This document shows, in pieces, positions 33,201-42,974 of a stretch of 64,000 nucleotides of DNA. Origin of the DNA: Isoetes taiwanensis (taxonomy: Eukaryota; Streptophyta; Lycopodiopsida; Isoetales; Isoetaceae); contig JAJEKV010000845.1 in NCBI GenBank assembly GCA_021234155.1, forward strand, positions 1-64,000. Direction: 5' to 3'. The notes below the pieces were generated by a model. That model did no database searches, was not told the DNA's origin, and was given only the letters and a program-made list of their open reading frames with translations. How positions within the stretch are numbered: the stretch's first letter is position 1; every line of letters starts with the position of its first letter. The position numbers were made by a program, and so were the translations under genes.

Positions 33201-34054
33201 GTTTCCATGTCCAATTATTCCCTTCATAGGGTTGTCCATTTAGGAATCAACTCATACATTATTCTATGCCCATGCTCCTCAATTTTTACGCGTTAAATCT
33301 GCATGTAAATGGTATCTTCTTCTTTGCATTGCAGTTCGTTAACTTTTCAGAGATAATGTCGAAACCTATGCCCTCTGCTTCAAAAGAGGCTATGTTTGCA
33401 TTATCTGCACTCATGGAAGTTCCTTCACAGTATAATGCAACTATGGAACTAAATCTTTTGGGGTGAGCTATGATATAAGCTTTCATGATTTACTTAATGA
33501 CATAAATCTGGAGGAACATAAAATGTGTGTAAAGGAACACAGTATTGCAGATCTAAATGCGTTATTACTCACAAAGCAGCAATGTTTTCCTCTGATTTAA
33601 GGAGTCAGAGACATCAATTTCGAAATGTGAACTCCCCTCTTCTGCCACCACAAGCTGTTCTGGAGGCGGATGAAGCGGCCTCACGGTATGCACGGTCTCC
33701 ACAATTCGATTCACATAGTTATTATTCTGCTGGCTCTCGATCTCCCTCTGCACCTGTACACTCTCAAGCCGAAGGACAGGTATTTGCATTTCTTTTAGCA
33801 GAAAATTAAGATTAAGTTTGGGGCTGATAATTTGTACCTGTGCTTCAGATGTGTCCAGTCTGTATGTCATCAAGAAAAGATATGGCATTTGGCTGTGGCC
33901 ATCAGGTGGGGCTATGATTTGTTCACTACAAGATAGTCTTGATTTTTATTTAATGCACTTCTGTCTGTAACAGACCTGTAGGGATTGTGGCGACGGCTTG
34001 CAAAATTGTCCAATATGTCGCCAAAGGATCAGAACTAGAATACGTCTTTATTGA
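30257..34054 (+). CDS. RGLG: RGLG-type E3 ubiquitin ligase (copine/vWA domain + RING), 400 aa, 11 exons
   Basis: Exons: 30257-30391, 30465-30549, 30624-30764, 30967-31080, 31163-31260, 32117-32196, 33086-33191, 33335-33462, 33602-33779, 33849-33905 and 33974-34054 (TGA). All introns are GT/AG, phases agree, and the sum is 1,203 nt. Residues 1-6 (MGNSSS) form an N-myristoylation signal, implying plasma-membrane attachment. The copine/vWA domain spans about residues 58-310 with a MIDAS-like DFTKS at 65-69 and blocks ...NGRCLHAIGE, NPYEQAI, RPCTGFEEAL, LLIIADGQVT and VGVGDGPWDMM. A Ser/Pro/Gln-rich linker follows. A C3HC4 RING at 357-389 has Cys357, 360, 371, His373, Cys376, 379, 386 and 389. 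In Arabidopsis, RGLG proteins make Lys63-linked chains and act in auxin, ABA and drought signalling. Length is slightly shorter than the Arabidopsis proteins. No defect was seen. The symbol denotes the family, not a specific paralogue. Confidence 0.95.
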
Positions 34055-35030
34055 TTTCCAAACAAGCCAACTTTCCACCATATGAAATTTTACCCATCCA
34101 TTCCATGGTATGTTGTACAATACCTTTGTACTTTGCGCTTTTGTACATAGCCCAAAGTTGATCATTGAGCTAGTGTTTATGATTGAAAAAGTTTCCATGC
34201 CCTGTACAGCAACATTGTATTTCATTTTATCATAACAGGAAGTCTTTCTTATTACATTCTTTAGCCTTTGGTGAACATGAAATGTTTCAATCCCGAGGGC
34301 CCCTTTTTTGACAAGTCAAATCTCTCTATCTATAAATTTGACAGCCTCTCACAAAGTTCCAAAAGTTACAGGTGCCATATTCTTTTAGTATTTTGAGGAT
34401 GGGTTGTCTTCAGTTATCCTTTTTTTTTAATGGGATGGGCTATTACCTATTGCACCTGATTCCAATTGTTTCTGATGCTGAATTCTAAAAATTTGAAAAT
34501 TGTACTTATATTTGATATTTTGAAGGTGGGTTCTTGCAATCGATTTTTATGCATAATTGAACACGGGTGTGTTGATATGACATAATTTTCATGTTGGAAT
34601 AAATATGTCATCTTGCTTCACATGGGCTATTCCCATTATGAAATATTTTCACAAGATATTTCATGAAATTAATCTTGGGGTTTTATCGACTCACTTAGTG
34701 GGTTCATGGCTAGCATGCATATAGACATTTAGCTCGATGGTAAGCCACCATATGCGGCATTGTGTAGTGAAGTGAAAACAATGAGACTGTTTGCATATTT
34801 TTTGTTTTGTTGTTTGTGTTGGGATCTTCGTTTAGTATTGAGCCCTTTGAATGGTATAAACATAGGGATTCATTTTCATAGCCCAAGTTTTCTCACATTT
34901 CACAAGTTTGAAAGTTACGCCATACAACTAGAGAAGAAACTAGCAGTAGGGCAGGCCGGCAAAGAGTTTATGCAGCAAGGCCTAGAGATCGCTACATAAC
35001 TCCAAAATTGATACCTAGAGAAGTTCCTCT
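34055..35030 (+). other. RGLG 3' untranslated region and downstream DNA
   Basis: No gene was recognised. A possible polyadenylation signal AATAAA lies at 34,598-34,603, about 545 bases past the stop. Nearer weak variants also exist, so the transcript end is not fixed. Confidence 0.4.
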
Positions 35031-35427
35031 TCTAATGCCCTAGCTTAGAGAAGGATTGTGGCAAAGACTTATCAAATTCTTAAAAGGTTTCATTAGCAAG
35101 TCCATAGGAAGCATGGACTTTAAATACCGACATTTATTGTTCGCGAACATCCTCATGCGAGCTTTAACTACTATTGTCTCACCTGTCTCATCCTTGAGTT
35201 GGTCCTCATAGAATAACTGAGCTATTTGGGTGCACATATTCCATGTCTTGTCATCCAAATACACAAAATAATCATAGTCTCGCATGCCGGCTTTCTTCAG
35301 CTTCTGCTTCACTATAGCAACCCAATCCCGCACAATGTAGCAACACTTAGAACATTGGAAGACTGTTGGGATCAAATTAGGCGCTCGCCCAACTTGACGC
35401 ACAGTGTCGACATCAAGCAGTTAGAAA

Positions 35428-35694
35428 AAGACACAAGGCACAAATTTACACAAGGCACAAGGTATAACAAAACCACAAATTTACAGAAAGGCACAAGGCC
35501 ATCATCCACATTAAAGAAGGCACTAAGGCCTGGATTACAGAATGCCCAAGGCCTGGATTACAGTCGGCACAAGGCCATTACAATTAAAGGCACTAAGGCC
35601 TGGATTAAACAAAAGGCACAAGGCCTGGATTAAACTGAAGATTACAATTAAAGGCACTAAGGCCTGGATTAAACAAAAGGCACAATGATTGCTC
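35428..35694. repeat. Degenerate minisatellite (aaggcacaaggcctggattaa)
   Basis: About ten irregular units of roughly 20-30 bp have the core ggcac(a/t)aaggcctggatta, with internal loss of parts. Longer identical stretches (aattaaaggcactaaggcct) recur at 35,584 and 35,647. Not coding. Confidence 0.8.
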
Positions 35695-35785
35695 TACATA
35701 TTTCAAAATGTCACCAAGACTCAATCTTGGCCCTCGGGTTCTTTGGGCTTTTCCTTAGCTATTTCAAACTTCAATTTATATTGAA
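35688..35785. repeat. Dispersed repeat shared with 59,598-59,695
   Basis: From aatgattgctctacatattt through ctcaatcttggccctc and cttttccttagctatttcaa this stretch is nearly identical to one at 59,598, differing at a handful of bases. In the other copy it abuts a LINE 3' end. The shared boundary at aatgattgc is abrupt in both places. Confidence 0.8.
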
Positions 35786-36088
35786 TAGCCATATTTCCCA
35801 ATGATCATAACTAGACATTCTCTACCATAACTTTATTAATTTTTTTACTTTAATCCCAACAAAAAGCCGAGCAATGCTGGGCACTTTTTCTAATAAATAA
35901 TATAAGAAATTTTACATTTTGTTATAACTCCCACTAGGTAGATAAGAGTTGACCAAATATGAAGTTCGAAGGCCATAACTCTTTAACAAGTTTAAATCAA
36001 ATATCCGTAAGACAACGTGTATATCCTTATGATAGCACGATCCATGGCTTCCTAGTTAGGCCGCACAGTGATCAGTTGCAGACATGCA

Positions 36089-37136
36089 TTAAAGGTTTTT
36101 GTATTTGTTGGATGAAGAAGATATAAGTTTGATGAAGGAAGAAATATCAAGTAAAACCTTGTTGGAGAGGTGGAAAGGATAAAACAGATGAAATACATGG
36201 AAGGCACTATGATAATAAACCAAACGAGTGTCCTTGCCCAATTTCTTCATGCTCTCCACATAATGCATATCCCAGTCATGAAGCGTATCATTTCCTCCAA
36301 CAACAACCAAAGAGGGTGGCAAATCCACATTAGCAAGGTCTCTAGATTGAGGCCCAAAAACATTACATATAGGATGATCTCTGTTCTCTCCTGGAGGAAG
36401 ATAAGCTTTCCAATACCAGTCACAAGCCTCTAAGGAAATGTTAGGAGTATTTTTTAGGCTTAATTCAGAATTAGTCCTCTCTACTGCGCCAAAAAAAGGT
36501 TGGATGAGCACAAGCCAAAGAAGAAAACTCTTGGAGTTAGAGACTCATTTCTTTGCCTTGCATGCCACATAATGAACTAGATTTCCGCACTATCTCCAAA
36601 GAAGAAAACATAGAGATAAATCTACGTTGCATCCAAATCTTTGAAAGGGTCGAATTTTGCAACCATTTGAGGATCTTTGAAGCTATCCTCGTGTGCTATG
36701 GGAAATTTATACTCGGTGACCTCCTATAGTTTCGAGATTACCACACACTTTGCTTTCTTCGCCATCCTTACGCAAAAAGGTCATAGAGAATGAAATCCAT
36801 GGAGACAAGGCGCAAAACCACATCCATGGTAGTATATCCTCTTGGAAGTTTCTCCGCTTGACATGGCTTCTTTGTTGGACTAAAAATTCGGACCCATACC
36901 CCTGTTGCCTCATCTATGACCACATCTTTTGTTCTCACTCCTTTGATTGATTTGGAAATTGAAGGTATTTTCAATTCCACAAGATTATGGATTCTGCGAT
37001 TGATGCTGTGATCCTTCTTTCGTGCCATTGCATTTACACTCATGAAAACCTTCGAAATTAGACGGACAGCCAATGGAGGAGCATTTGGTTTGGAAACCAT
37101 TTCAATGCCATTTGCGACCTGCTCAATAGATTTCAT
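36089..37136 (-). pseudogene. Carboxylesterase / GID1-like alpha/beta-hydrolase, degenerate
   Basis: ATG at 37,136 opens MKSIEQVANGIEMVSKPNAP and continues with INRRIHNLVELKIP...IKGVRTKDVVIDEATGVWVRIFSP, the typical N-terminus of plant CXE/GID1-like hydrolases. The oxyanion motif survives out of frame as YHGCGF (normally HGGGF) near 36,835. Later frames give a CVVIS strand, a KFPIAHED-like stretch, GDSA followed by a stop (nucleophile elbow GDSAGG lost) and, in the frame 36,511-36,089, SLVVVGGNDTLHDWDMHYVE with the catalytic-type Asp and SAFHVFHLF with the His. Keeping Asp and His suggests an esterase ancestor rather than a gibberellin receptor, where the His is replaced. At least two frameshifts and one stop break it. 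No introns are apparent. Confidence 0.75.
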
Positions 37137-37813
37137 GACTCAACAAATGACGCCGTATCAAAGCTCAATTGTCCATTTGAACTCATTTGACATATTCTTA
37201 TTCTTTTCAGAGATGATCCATGCCACTTGACTTTAATGCCTCATTTCAATACTTGCACGAGCACTATCCCAAAATGTGCTACCTTTAGCCACTTTAGCTT
37301 AAATGTAGATTAAATGCAGTCCCAGTTGAAAGCAATGTATCTAGACATACAATGGCCTTGGCTATCAAACTCCATGGACCATTTGCCCATGGTGGTCACC
37401 TCAACATGTGCATTTAGCGTTACATTTATCAAATGGCCCATGACCTCTCTTACAGCCGGACCCTCAGAATCCACAAGAAATCTGCCGGAACAGAGCAAGA
37501 AAGAAGCTGCCACGTGTCAAAGTTTAAGTGGTAATTTGCACCATTCATAGATTACGATGCTTTTCGGTGCAATAAAGCAATTAAACGGAATGCATGGAAT
37601 GGAGTGAAGTTGTCGACCTGGGAGACATAAAAACGTGGGGCCATCTAAAGTCGGACAAGCTTAACTGACAGATCGAACAACCGGGTTGGAATTACTGTAT
37701 ACAACCGGGATGAAAGAGCTAGCAGCTGCAAGCTTATAACAGTCTGGTAATACAGAAGCAGAATCATGGCATCAGAAGCAGAATCATGGCGAAGGCAGAA
37801 ACAGCAGTGGTAA

Positions 37814-38600
37814 TACAAACCTCCTACTCCTGTGTATCAGGCTCCGCCTACTCCTGAATACAAACCTCCTACTCCTGTATATCAGGCTCCTCCAACTCCG
37901 ACTTAGGCTGGGTTCACATGCAACCATCGCCGGAGAGGGGCCCTGTTTTGCCCTGTGCTAATCCGTGATGGCAGATGATGCTCCATGTAAAAGGGTGAGC
38001 CTTTTTACATGACGGTGATGGTGCCTTCATTGCATGATTGCATGTGAACTCGCTCTTAGAGCCGGTCCGGTTCACATGCGGTGAAGGTGCCATCACCGTC
38101 ATGTAAAAAGGCTCACCATTTTACATCCACCATCACCGCCGCCAAATCCGACGTGGCAAAACAGGCCCCTACTTCGGCGTGATGGTTGCATGTGAAACCT
38201 ACACCCCCTCTACTCCGAATACAAGCCTCCTACTCCTGTGTATCAGGCTCCTCCTACTCCGACTTACACCCCTACTCCAACCTACAAACCTCCTACTCCT
38301 ACCTATACCCCTACTCCAACTTACAAACCTCCCACTCCTACACCCACATACAAACCTCCCACCCCCTCTTACAAGCCTCCCACTCCAACGTGACAAACCT
38401 CCCACCCCCCCACTTACAAGCCTCCTACCCCTTCATACAAGCCTCCTACTCCCACCCCTGTTTACAAGTCCCCTACTCCCTCTTACAACCCTCCTTCTTA
38501 CAAGCCTCCTTCATACGCCCCTCCAGTGTATCACATGCCCCCTTATCAGATGCCTCCATCCTATGGTTACCCCCCTAAATCCCCTTCCCCTCCTTACTAG
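37814..38600 (+). pseudogene. Tyr/Pro-rich (PRP/extensin-like) cell-wall protein relic, split by a TIR element
   Basis: Before the insert (37,814-37,905) the frame reads as repeats of YKPPTPVYQAPPTP. After it (from 38,200) a one-base deletion puts the next units out of frame, then the repeats resume as YKPPTP, TYTPTP, SYKPPTP and finally HMPPYQMPPSYGYPPKSPSP, stop at 38,598. An in-frame TGA near 38,391 comes from two nearby indels. The Pro/Tyr/Thr repeat is typical of cross-linked wall structural proteins. The usual signal peptide is not found: upstream of 37,814 the sequence is unrelated and contains a small duplication of agaagcagaatcatggc. The relic is therefore both 5'-truncated and interrupted. 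Confidence 0.75.
37906..38199. mobile_element. 294-bp TIR element (Stowaway/Tc1-mariner type by TA duplication)
   Basis: The two ends are long imperfect inverted repeats: ggctgggttcacatgcaacc at the left and ggttgcatgtgaaacc at the right. The complementarity continues inward through cctgttttgcc and again through gagcctttttacatgacggt. TA flanks the element on both sides (37,904-37,905 and 38,200-38,201). Removing it with one TA restores the phrase actccgacttacaccc, which occurs uninterrupted at 38,256 in the same gene. It encodes nothing, so it is a MITE. Confidence 0.85.
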
Positions 38601-38925
38601 ATCATGCCCTTTCTTCCTTGGATCCCAGCTTTGGCCTCCTCTGCTCCTTCTCATTAATAATGACATTATTTGCATACTTATAATCTCCTTTGTTGTTTTC
38701 TTGCCCAACTTGGGCTATCATATATCATAGTTCCCTTCATCGCATTGTTTCGTTCTTTTGTTTTTGGGTACCATGAATGTTCACCTTTGTTCATGCTTGT
38801 TAAATTTACAAATGTATATTCGAATTATCTTCTCCATTCTCAGCATTTTGGTCTTATACACAGGAGTAGTCAGGAGGAGCTTAATGAATAAATTAATGCC
38901 CCTATCAAAATTAAGCAGCAGAAAA
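38601..38925 (+). other. 3' flank of the proline-rich relic
   Basis: AT/T-rich sequence consistent with an old 3' untranslated region. No gene, tRNA or repeat was recognised. It runs directly into the CACTA terminal region. Confidence 0.4.
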
Positions 38926-38929
38926 AACT

Positions 38930-39183
38930 AACGAATAAATTGACAAAAATGTTGATGATTTTCTGACGATAAATGTGACAAAAAAGCTGACGAATAATGT
39001 GACGCAAACTCCGACGAAAATTCTAATGAATTTGCATCAGAATGTCTGACGCAAAATCTAACGATTTTTGGTCAAAAGATATTCGTCAGAATATACGCCA
39101 ACTATATGGCTCTGAGCAGTGACCTATTTTGTGAAGAGAATCTGACGAATTTTTTGATGCAAAACAGACATTCTCTTGTAGTG
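38930..39183. mobile_element. CACTA (En/Spm) transposon terminus with TCTGACG arrays
   Basis: Ends at 39,183 with cattctcttgtagtg, identical to the end at 8,617-8,631. The preceding 250 bp contains repeated (t)ctgacga(a), gtgacgca and tctgacgcaaa, the likely TNPA-type binding arrays. The opposite terminus was not found to the left, and the interior may include the flank of the proline-rich relic. No transposase was seen. Confidence 0.8.
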
Positions 39184-39189
39184 GAAGTT

Positions 39190-39630
39190 ATCGAAGTATC
39201 TTGACCATTAATGTCATGTTCTTCTGTGTAAGGCATAGCCATACTTTGTTATGTTAGATCTAAGACATCGATGCAAAGATCCAAGATCATTTCATGCCAG
39301 AAAGTTCCAACCTCTATGGACCACAGGGGGTTTCACATTTTATTGGGGTAGAAAACATGTGCGTTAAACGTAAGGGGTTTTTTTTAAGTTGAAACGTACG
39401 TATACGCCAACCAATTCTACAGTAAACTTGGAGGGGAAGTTGGCGGGAGAAGCTTCTCACTCCGTATACGGAGGCCCTATCTTACATTTGGGATGTTTTT
39501 GCCGTATACATAGGCCCTGTGTTTGCTTTGGGTTGTTGCTAGAGATGTAGGATATTATTCTTTTAGAACTCTTATATTTAAATGACATTGGTCTAATTAG
39601 TCTTTGAATTTGAATGCAGATCGTTGCTTG
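39190..39630. other. Intergenic DNA, nothing recognised
   Basis: Contains gtatac-centred short palindromes (for example acgtacgtatacgc near 39,404 and ccgtatacgg near 39,463) but no gene. Confidence 0.4.
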
Positions 39631-39631
39631 C

Positions 39632-39960
39632 TTTTACCATTATCATTCACGATTGAGAGAACGCTTTTGCGGCCACATATCAATTGTGTGATTCTTTCTA
39701 AGCACAATCATGACCTACAAGATTAAGGCTGATCTACTCCAGTACAAAAGGTATCATAGCTCCCATTTTAGTGTGAATTTTTGTAGCTTATAGAGCTTTT
39801 GCACTATCATTCACCATCCAGACAACAATTTCGCAGCCACATATCAACTGTGGGATTCTTTCTAAGCACCATCGTGACCTACAAGATTAAGGCTGATCTA
39901 CTCAAAAGGTATCATAGCTCCCATTTTGGAGTAAATTTTTGTAGCTTATAAAGCTTTTGC
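39632..39960. repeat. Tandem duplication, about 164-bp unit
   Basis: ccacatatcaattgtgtgat...gacctacaagattaaggctg...gtatcatagctcccatttt at 39,673 recurs at 39,837 with about 10% differences and a small deletion. The unit is non-coding. Confidence 0.8.
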
Positions 39961-41440
39961 TAGCAAACAATTATCAGCTATAACGTTTATGGCTCTTGAT
40001 GGCTCTATCACAATGCCCTTATGAACAAATTATCAGTGCTTTTCTTATGCTTAAGGTGGGTAAATGGAAATTATTTGCTCAGTTGTCTGCATTCTGCATT
40101 GATTTCCTAATTTTTTTTGCATAGAAAACAAATAACCTGCTTGTCTGCTATGATCGTCAAGCAATGTGGCCATCCCCATATTTGGATGCTTATGGCAGCG
40201 AGGTAGCTTAGCAATGCTGGTTTTGCAAGGCTAGGAGAGAGTTACTTCTACTAAAAAATAGCAAATTAAAATGCTTACTAAGGCAGCATTGAGGTCTACG
40301 TTTCTAGGGTTCTATGGTGTCAGGTGAACATTCTTTAGTATTAACATTTTTCTCCTTTCTGTCCTAATTCTATAATGTCTTGTTCTATATGGAAAAATCT
40401 ATCTATAAATCTATATTCTTAAGCCTCACAATGTGCTCTAGCAAAGTGAAACTTTTGCAATATATATACAGATCCGCCTCCACTGAAACTGACATAGTAT
40501 GTCCTTTCTCTGGAACTGACAAATCTGATACTTGACCATGCCGTAGGATCTAATGAGTCTGGTATCTTTGCCACTGGTGGAGGGGGACATCTCTGAAATG
40601 ATAACTTGCATTCTGCCATGCTCAGTTTCCATCTTTTTTAGCTTATTCTGTTAGAACTAGCATCCCCATCATTACGTTGAAGCTTCGAGAATCGGGCATG
40701 AAGGGGGATGGGACATTGTTTCACTTAACTAAGCTTTTACGCTTGTAGACAAAAACATCACTGATTAAATCTCATTTATATTTCATAATAACGTAGTAAA
40801 AAAGGTTTCCTTAGCTTTAACAACATTTAATCTGCTGCATAACTGGCACATTGTCTCTTCTTTGTCAATGCGCTTCACCGTCTTCAATCTCGGTTTGTGA
40901 AGAGAAGAGTAGTGTGCAATTTTTGTGAACTTTTGAAAAGGCTCGTATTTTGTTGAGAACTGAAAGATGTATTTTTTGCTGGAGCTGGGTTTAATTTAGG
41001 CAGGTTGTTTATGAGGGATATCTATCTATGTTCTGCCTTAAAATACAAACCTGATTATGGTGGGGCTTTCTAATCAACTGGCTTGGTAAATATTTCGAAT
41101 GTATTTTTCATATGATTACGTCTAAAAAGGCTGGGTCTCCGGTAAATGCATTTCTAGGAAAGTTTTTGCTTGTCTGCTAGGATTTGTGGCATGGGCCTAG
41201 GGCCACGCCAGGATAGACAAAGTCTCACCCTCTAACTAGTGTTAGTGTTTAGAGTAAGTATGTTTGTTAGATTAAGTCCTAGTAGACCTAGTGGAAAGAT
41301 GGATTGGAGTCATAGGTGTTTGGCTAGATTAGATCTATGGAGGTTAGCATCCAAGATAGAATAAACATCAAATTGATATGCATGCACTAGGACATTACTT
41401 AGTGAGTTTTACTGCAAGCTAAGACTTTGCTGCTTTGATT
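39961..41440. other. Intergenic or intronic DNA, otherwise empty
   Basis: Apart from the exon-like segment at 40,470-40,592 I see no gene, RNA or repeat here. A splice-acceptor-like ttttgcag lies at 41,440-41,447, just before the ORF at 41,452, suggesting an upstream non-coding exon. Confidence 0.4.
40470..40592 (-). other. Orphan exon-like segment (41 codons)
   Basis: Bounded by a splice acceptor (tcatttcag, ending at 40,593) and a donor (gtatat, from 40,469 leftward), and exactly 123 nt long. The frame is RCPPPPVAKIPDSLDPTAWS, SIRFVSSRERTYYVSFSGGGS, well-formed protein with no stop. The family was not recognised. It may belong to the same minus-strand gene as the segment at 48,854-49,049. 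Confidence 0.4.
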
Positions 41441-41451
41441 TTGCAGCCAAT

Positions 41452-41865
41452 ATGCAAACTGATCCGCGCATAGTTGTCATTCACTTAGACGATGGCAATG
41501 GGAACTCCACAGAAGTTGGATTTGTAAGGGTGAAAGATGGTGCCTTGTATGCAGATCTAAGAGAAGAGATCCAAATTGATGAATTAGAAGGACTTACGGG
41601 TTACAACTTTGTTTTCCTTGCCGAGTGTAAATTGCCTTTATCAAAAAAACAAGAAACAAGGTTTAAGATCATGGGCAATGAGGTTCTCGTAAAGTTGACA
41701 GACGACAGAAGTATTCAGCCCTCTAAAAGACCACGTTTAGTTATTGATGAATTAGAAGAAGAGGCTAATCTACATGGTGATGTAGTTGAAGTTATAGAGA
41801 CCCAATGTAATAAGGATGAGGATAAAGATGACTGCATTGATAACAGCAAAGGAAGATCTTTATGT
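41452..41865 (+). pseudogene. N-terminal part of a transposase-like gene (acidic, unknown domain)
   Basis: ATG at 41,452 opens MQTDPRIVVIHLDDGNGNST, followed by a compact domain (VRVKDGALYADLREEIQIDE...YNFVFLAECKLPLS....RFKIMGNEVLVKL), a basic SKRPRL patch and an acidic tail. The frame runs into a LINE insertion at about 41,866, after GRSLC. I do not know the domain by name. Its place just before a zinc-finger segment on the same strand (42,378-42,970), and the seemingly continuous reading across the LINE, suggest one gene with the downstream blocks up to 53.2 kb. Disrupted, so annotated as a pseudogene. Confidence 0.5.
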
Positions 41866-42377
41866 AAGAATAGAATAGAATAGAATAGATTTTTTAACGT
41901 CCACGGAGACCAATAGGTCATGGGACCCATACAATGGGCTAGTACAATCATTACTACTAGGATTAAAAAACCCCTTGCCTCGAAAGGTTTTCAAGGGAAA
42001 AACCTTTGTAGTAATGATGATACTAGACAAGCGGAGATAATGACTACTGAGGGCTTAGTAATTGCCGACGTTTATCTAGAACCTCAAGTATGTATAATGC
42101 CAAGTCATGCACAGATGGTGCTCTGAGAAGTTGTGGAAGCATGGAATGGAATGCTAAGGTCAAAAAATGATTCTGGACTATCTCAAAAGCAGGGCAACTC
42201 AGAAGAGTATGGCTTTCATCTGCAAGATACAGTCTAAATTGGCTACAAGAGCTGAACTGTTTAAGTAGAAAAAAGTCGTCAGGGATTTGACAACTAAATT
42301 GAGAAAAGCAGGCAAGCAGGACCGCTTTGAACTCATGTCTGCAGATGTAAAATCGCAAAGCAACGTTTTCTATATGG
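41866..42377 (-). mobile_element. LINE 3' fragment inserted in the transposase-like gene, (TTCTA)n tail
   Basis: The 3' end faces left: (agaat)n at 41,870-41,888 is the tail, followed by tttttaacgtccacggagac, then gattaaaaaaccccttgcct...aggttttcaagggaaaaa, the conserved family 3' end. The minus frame 42,382-42,044 gives FRLYLADESHTLLSCPAFEI...LALYILEVLDKR, the end of a LINE ORF2 with its DE.H.L..CPAF zinc motif. About 0.5 kb, 5'-truncated. Reading across it restores a CNEC zinc finger to the interrupted ORF. Confidence 0.8.
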
Positions 42378-42970
42378 TGCAATGAGTGTGATCAGTCCTA
42401 TGGAAAAGGTCAACGTGATGTCATTGCAAACTTCACTAAGCATTGTAAAACAAAGACACATATATATAATTATCAGCGCAGTCATAACGAGTCAGTTACA
42501 ACAAATCTTGATGCTATGGAATGCACAGAGGATATTGTTGAACGCAACAAGGCCTTGGTGGAGAAATCACTGTTAAATGATATTACACCTTTTGTAACAC
42601 AGTCTGGTGTTGTCTTTGAGATGTACAATGATAGTGTAGCAGGCTATCTAGATCTGGGTAGCATTTGTGTTGTCTGCAAACTATGTAACAAGTCAATTCT
42701 ACTATTTCCACCAGCCGGATCTGTGGTTGTGAACATGAAACAACATATTCAATCATCTAGGCATGTTCAAAATGCTGCCGCAAAGGAAGCTAGAGAGAAG
42801 AAAGACGAGGAGCCAAACACGAGAGGGAGACCACGGAAAGATCACCCACTTGACCCACGACAAATGAGCATGATGACATTTATTACAAGAGGTACTCTAG
42901 TTAATTTTACAAGAAATTTATCGCGGCGGCCAAGGCCGCCGCGAACATTTCTCTTCCTCGAGTTACCCTT
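42378..42970 (+). pseudogene. Zinc-finger segment of the transposase-like gene
   Basis: The frame resumes with CNECDQSYGKG...NFTKHCKTKTH (a C-x2-C ... H-x-C type finger), then IVERNKALVEKSLLNDITPF...YLDLGSIC and CKLCNKSILLFPPAGSVVVN plus MKQHIQSSRH, a second C-x2-C-xn-H-x6-H finger. An AT-hook-like RGRPRKDHPLDPRQMS follows. A donor-like acaagag|gtactc lies near 42,892. Beyond it the frame passes through a GC-rich palindrome (42,921-42,944) that looks like an insertion, and ends at 42,974. Two fingers plus an AT hook fit a DNA-binding N-terminus. Confidence 0.55.
42921..42944. repeat. GC-rich perfect palindrome, 11-bp arms
   Basis: tcgcggcggcc, aa, ggccgccgcga. Both sides are flanked by gaaat/atttc, so the symmetry extends in broken form. 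The left edge (aagaaattta.cg...gcggccaagg) matches a sequence at 28,274-28,302 in reverse complement, so it belongs to a dispersed element. Confidence 0.75.
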
Positions 42971-42974
42971 GTAA

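Noticed and set aside
38199-38708. Gly/Arg-rich minus-strand frames and Leu-rich plus-strand frame
   Set aside because: Shadows of the proline-rich repeat in other frames.
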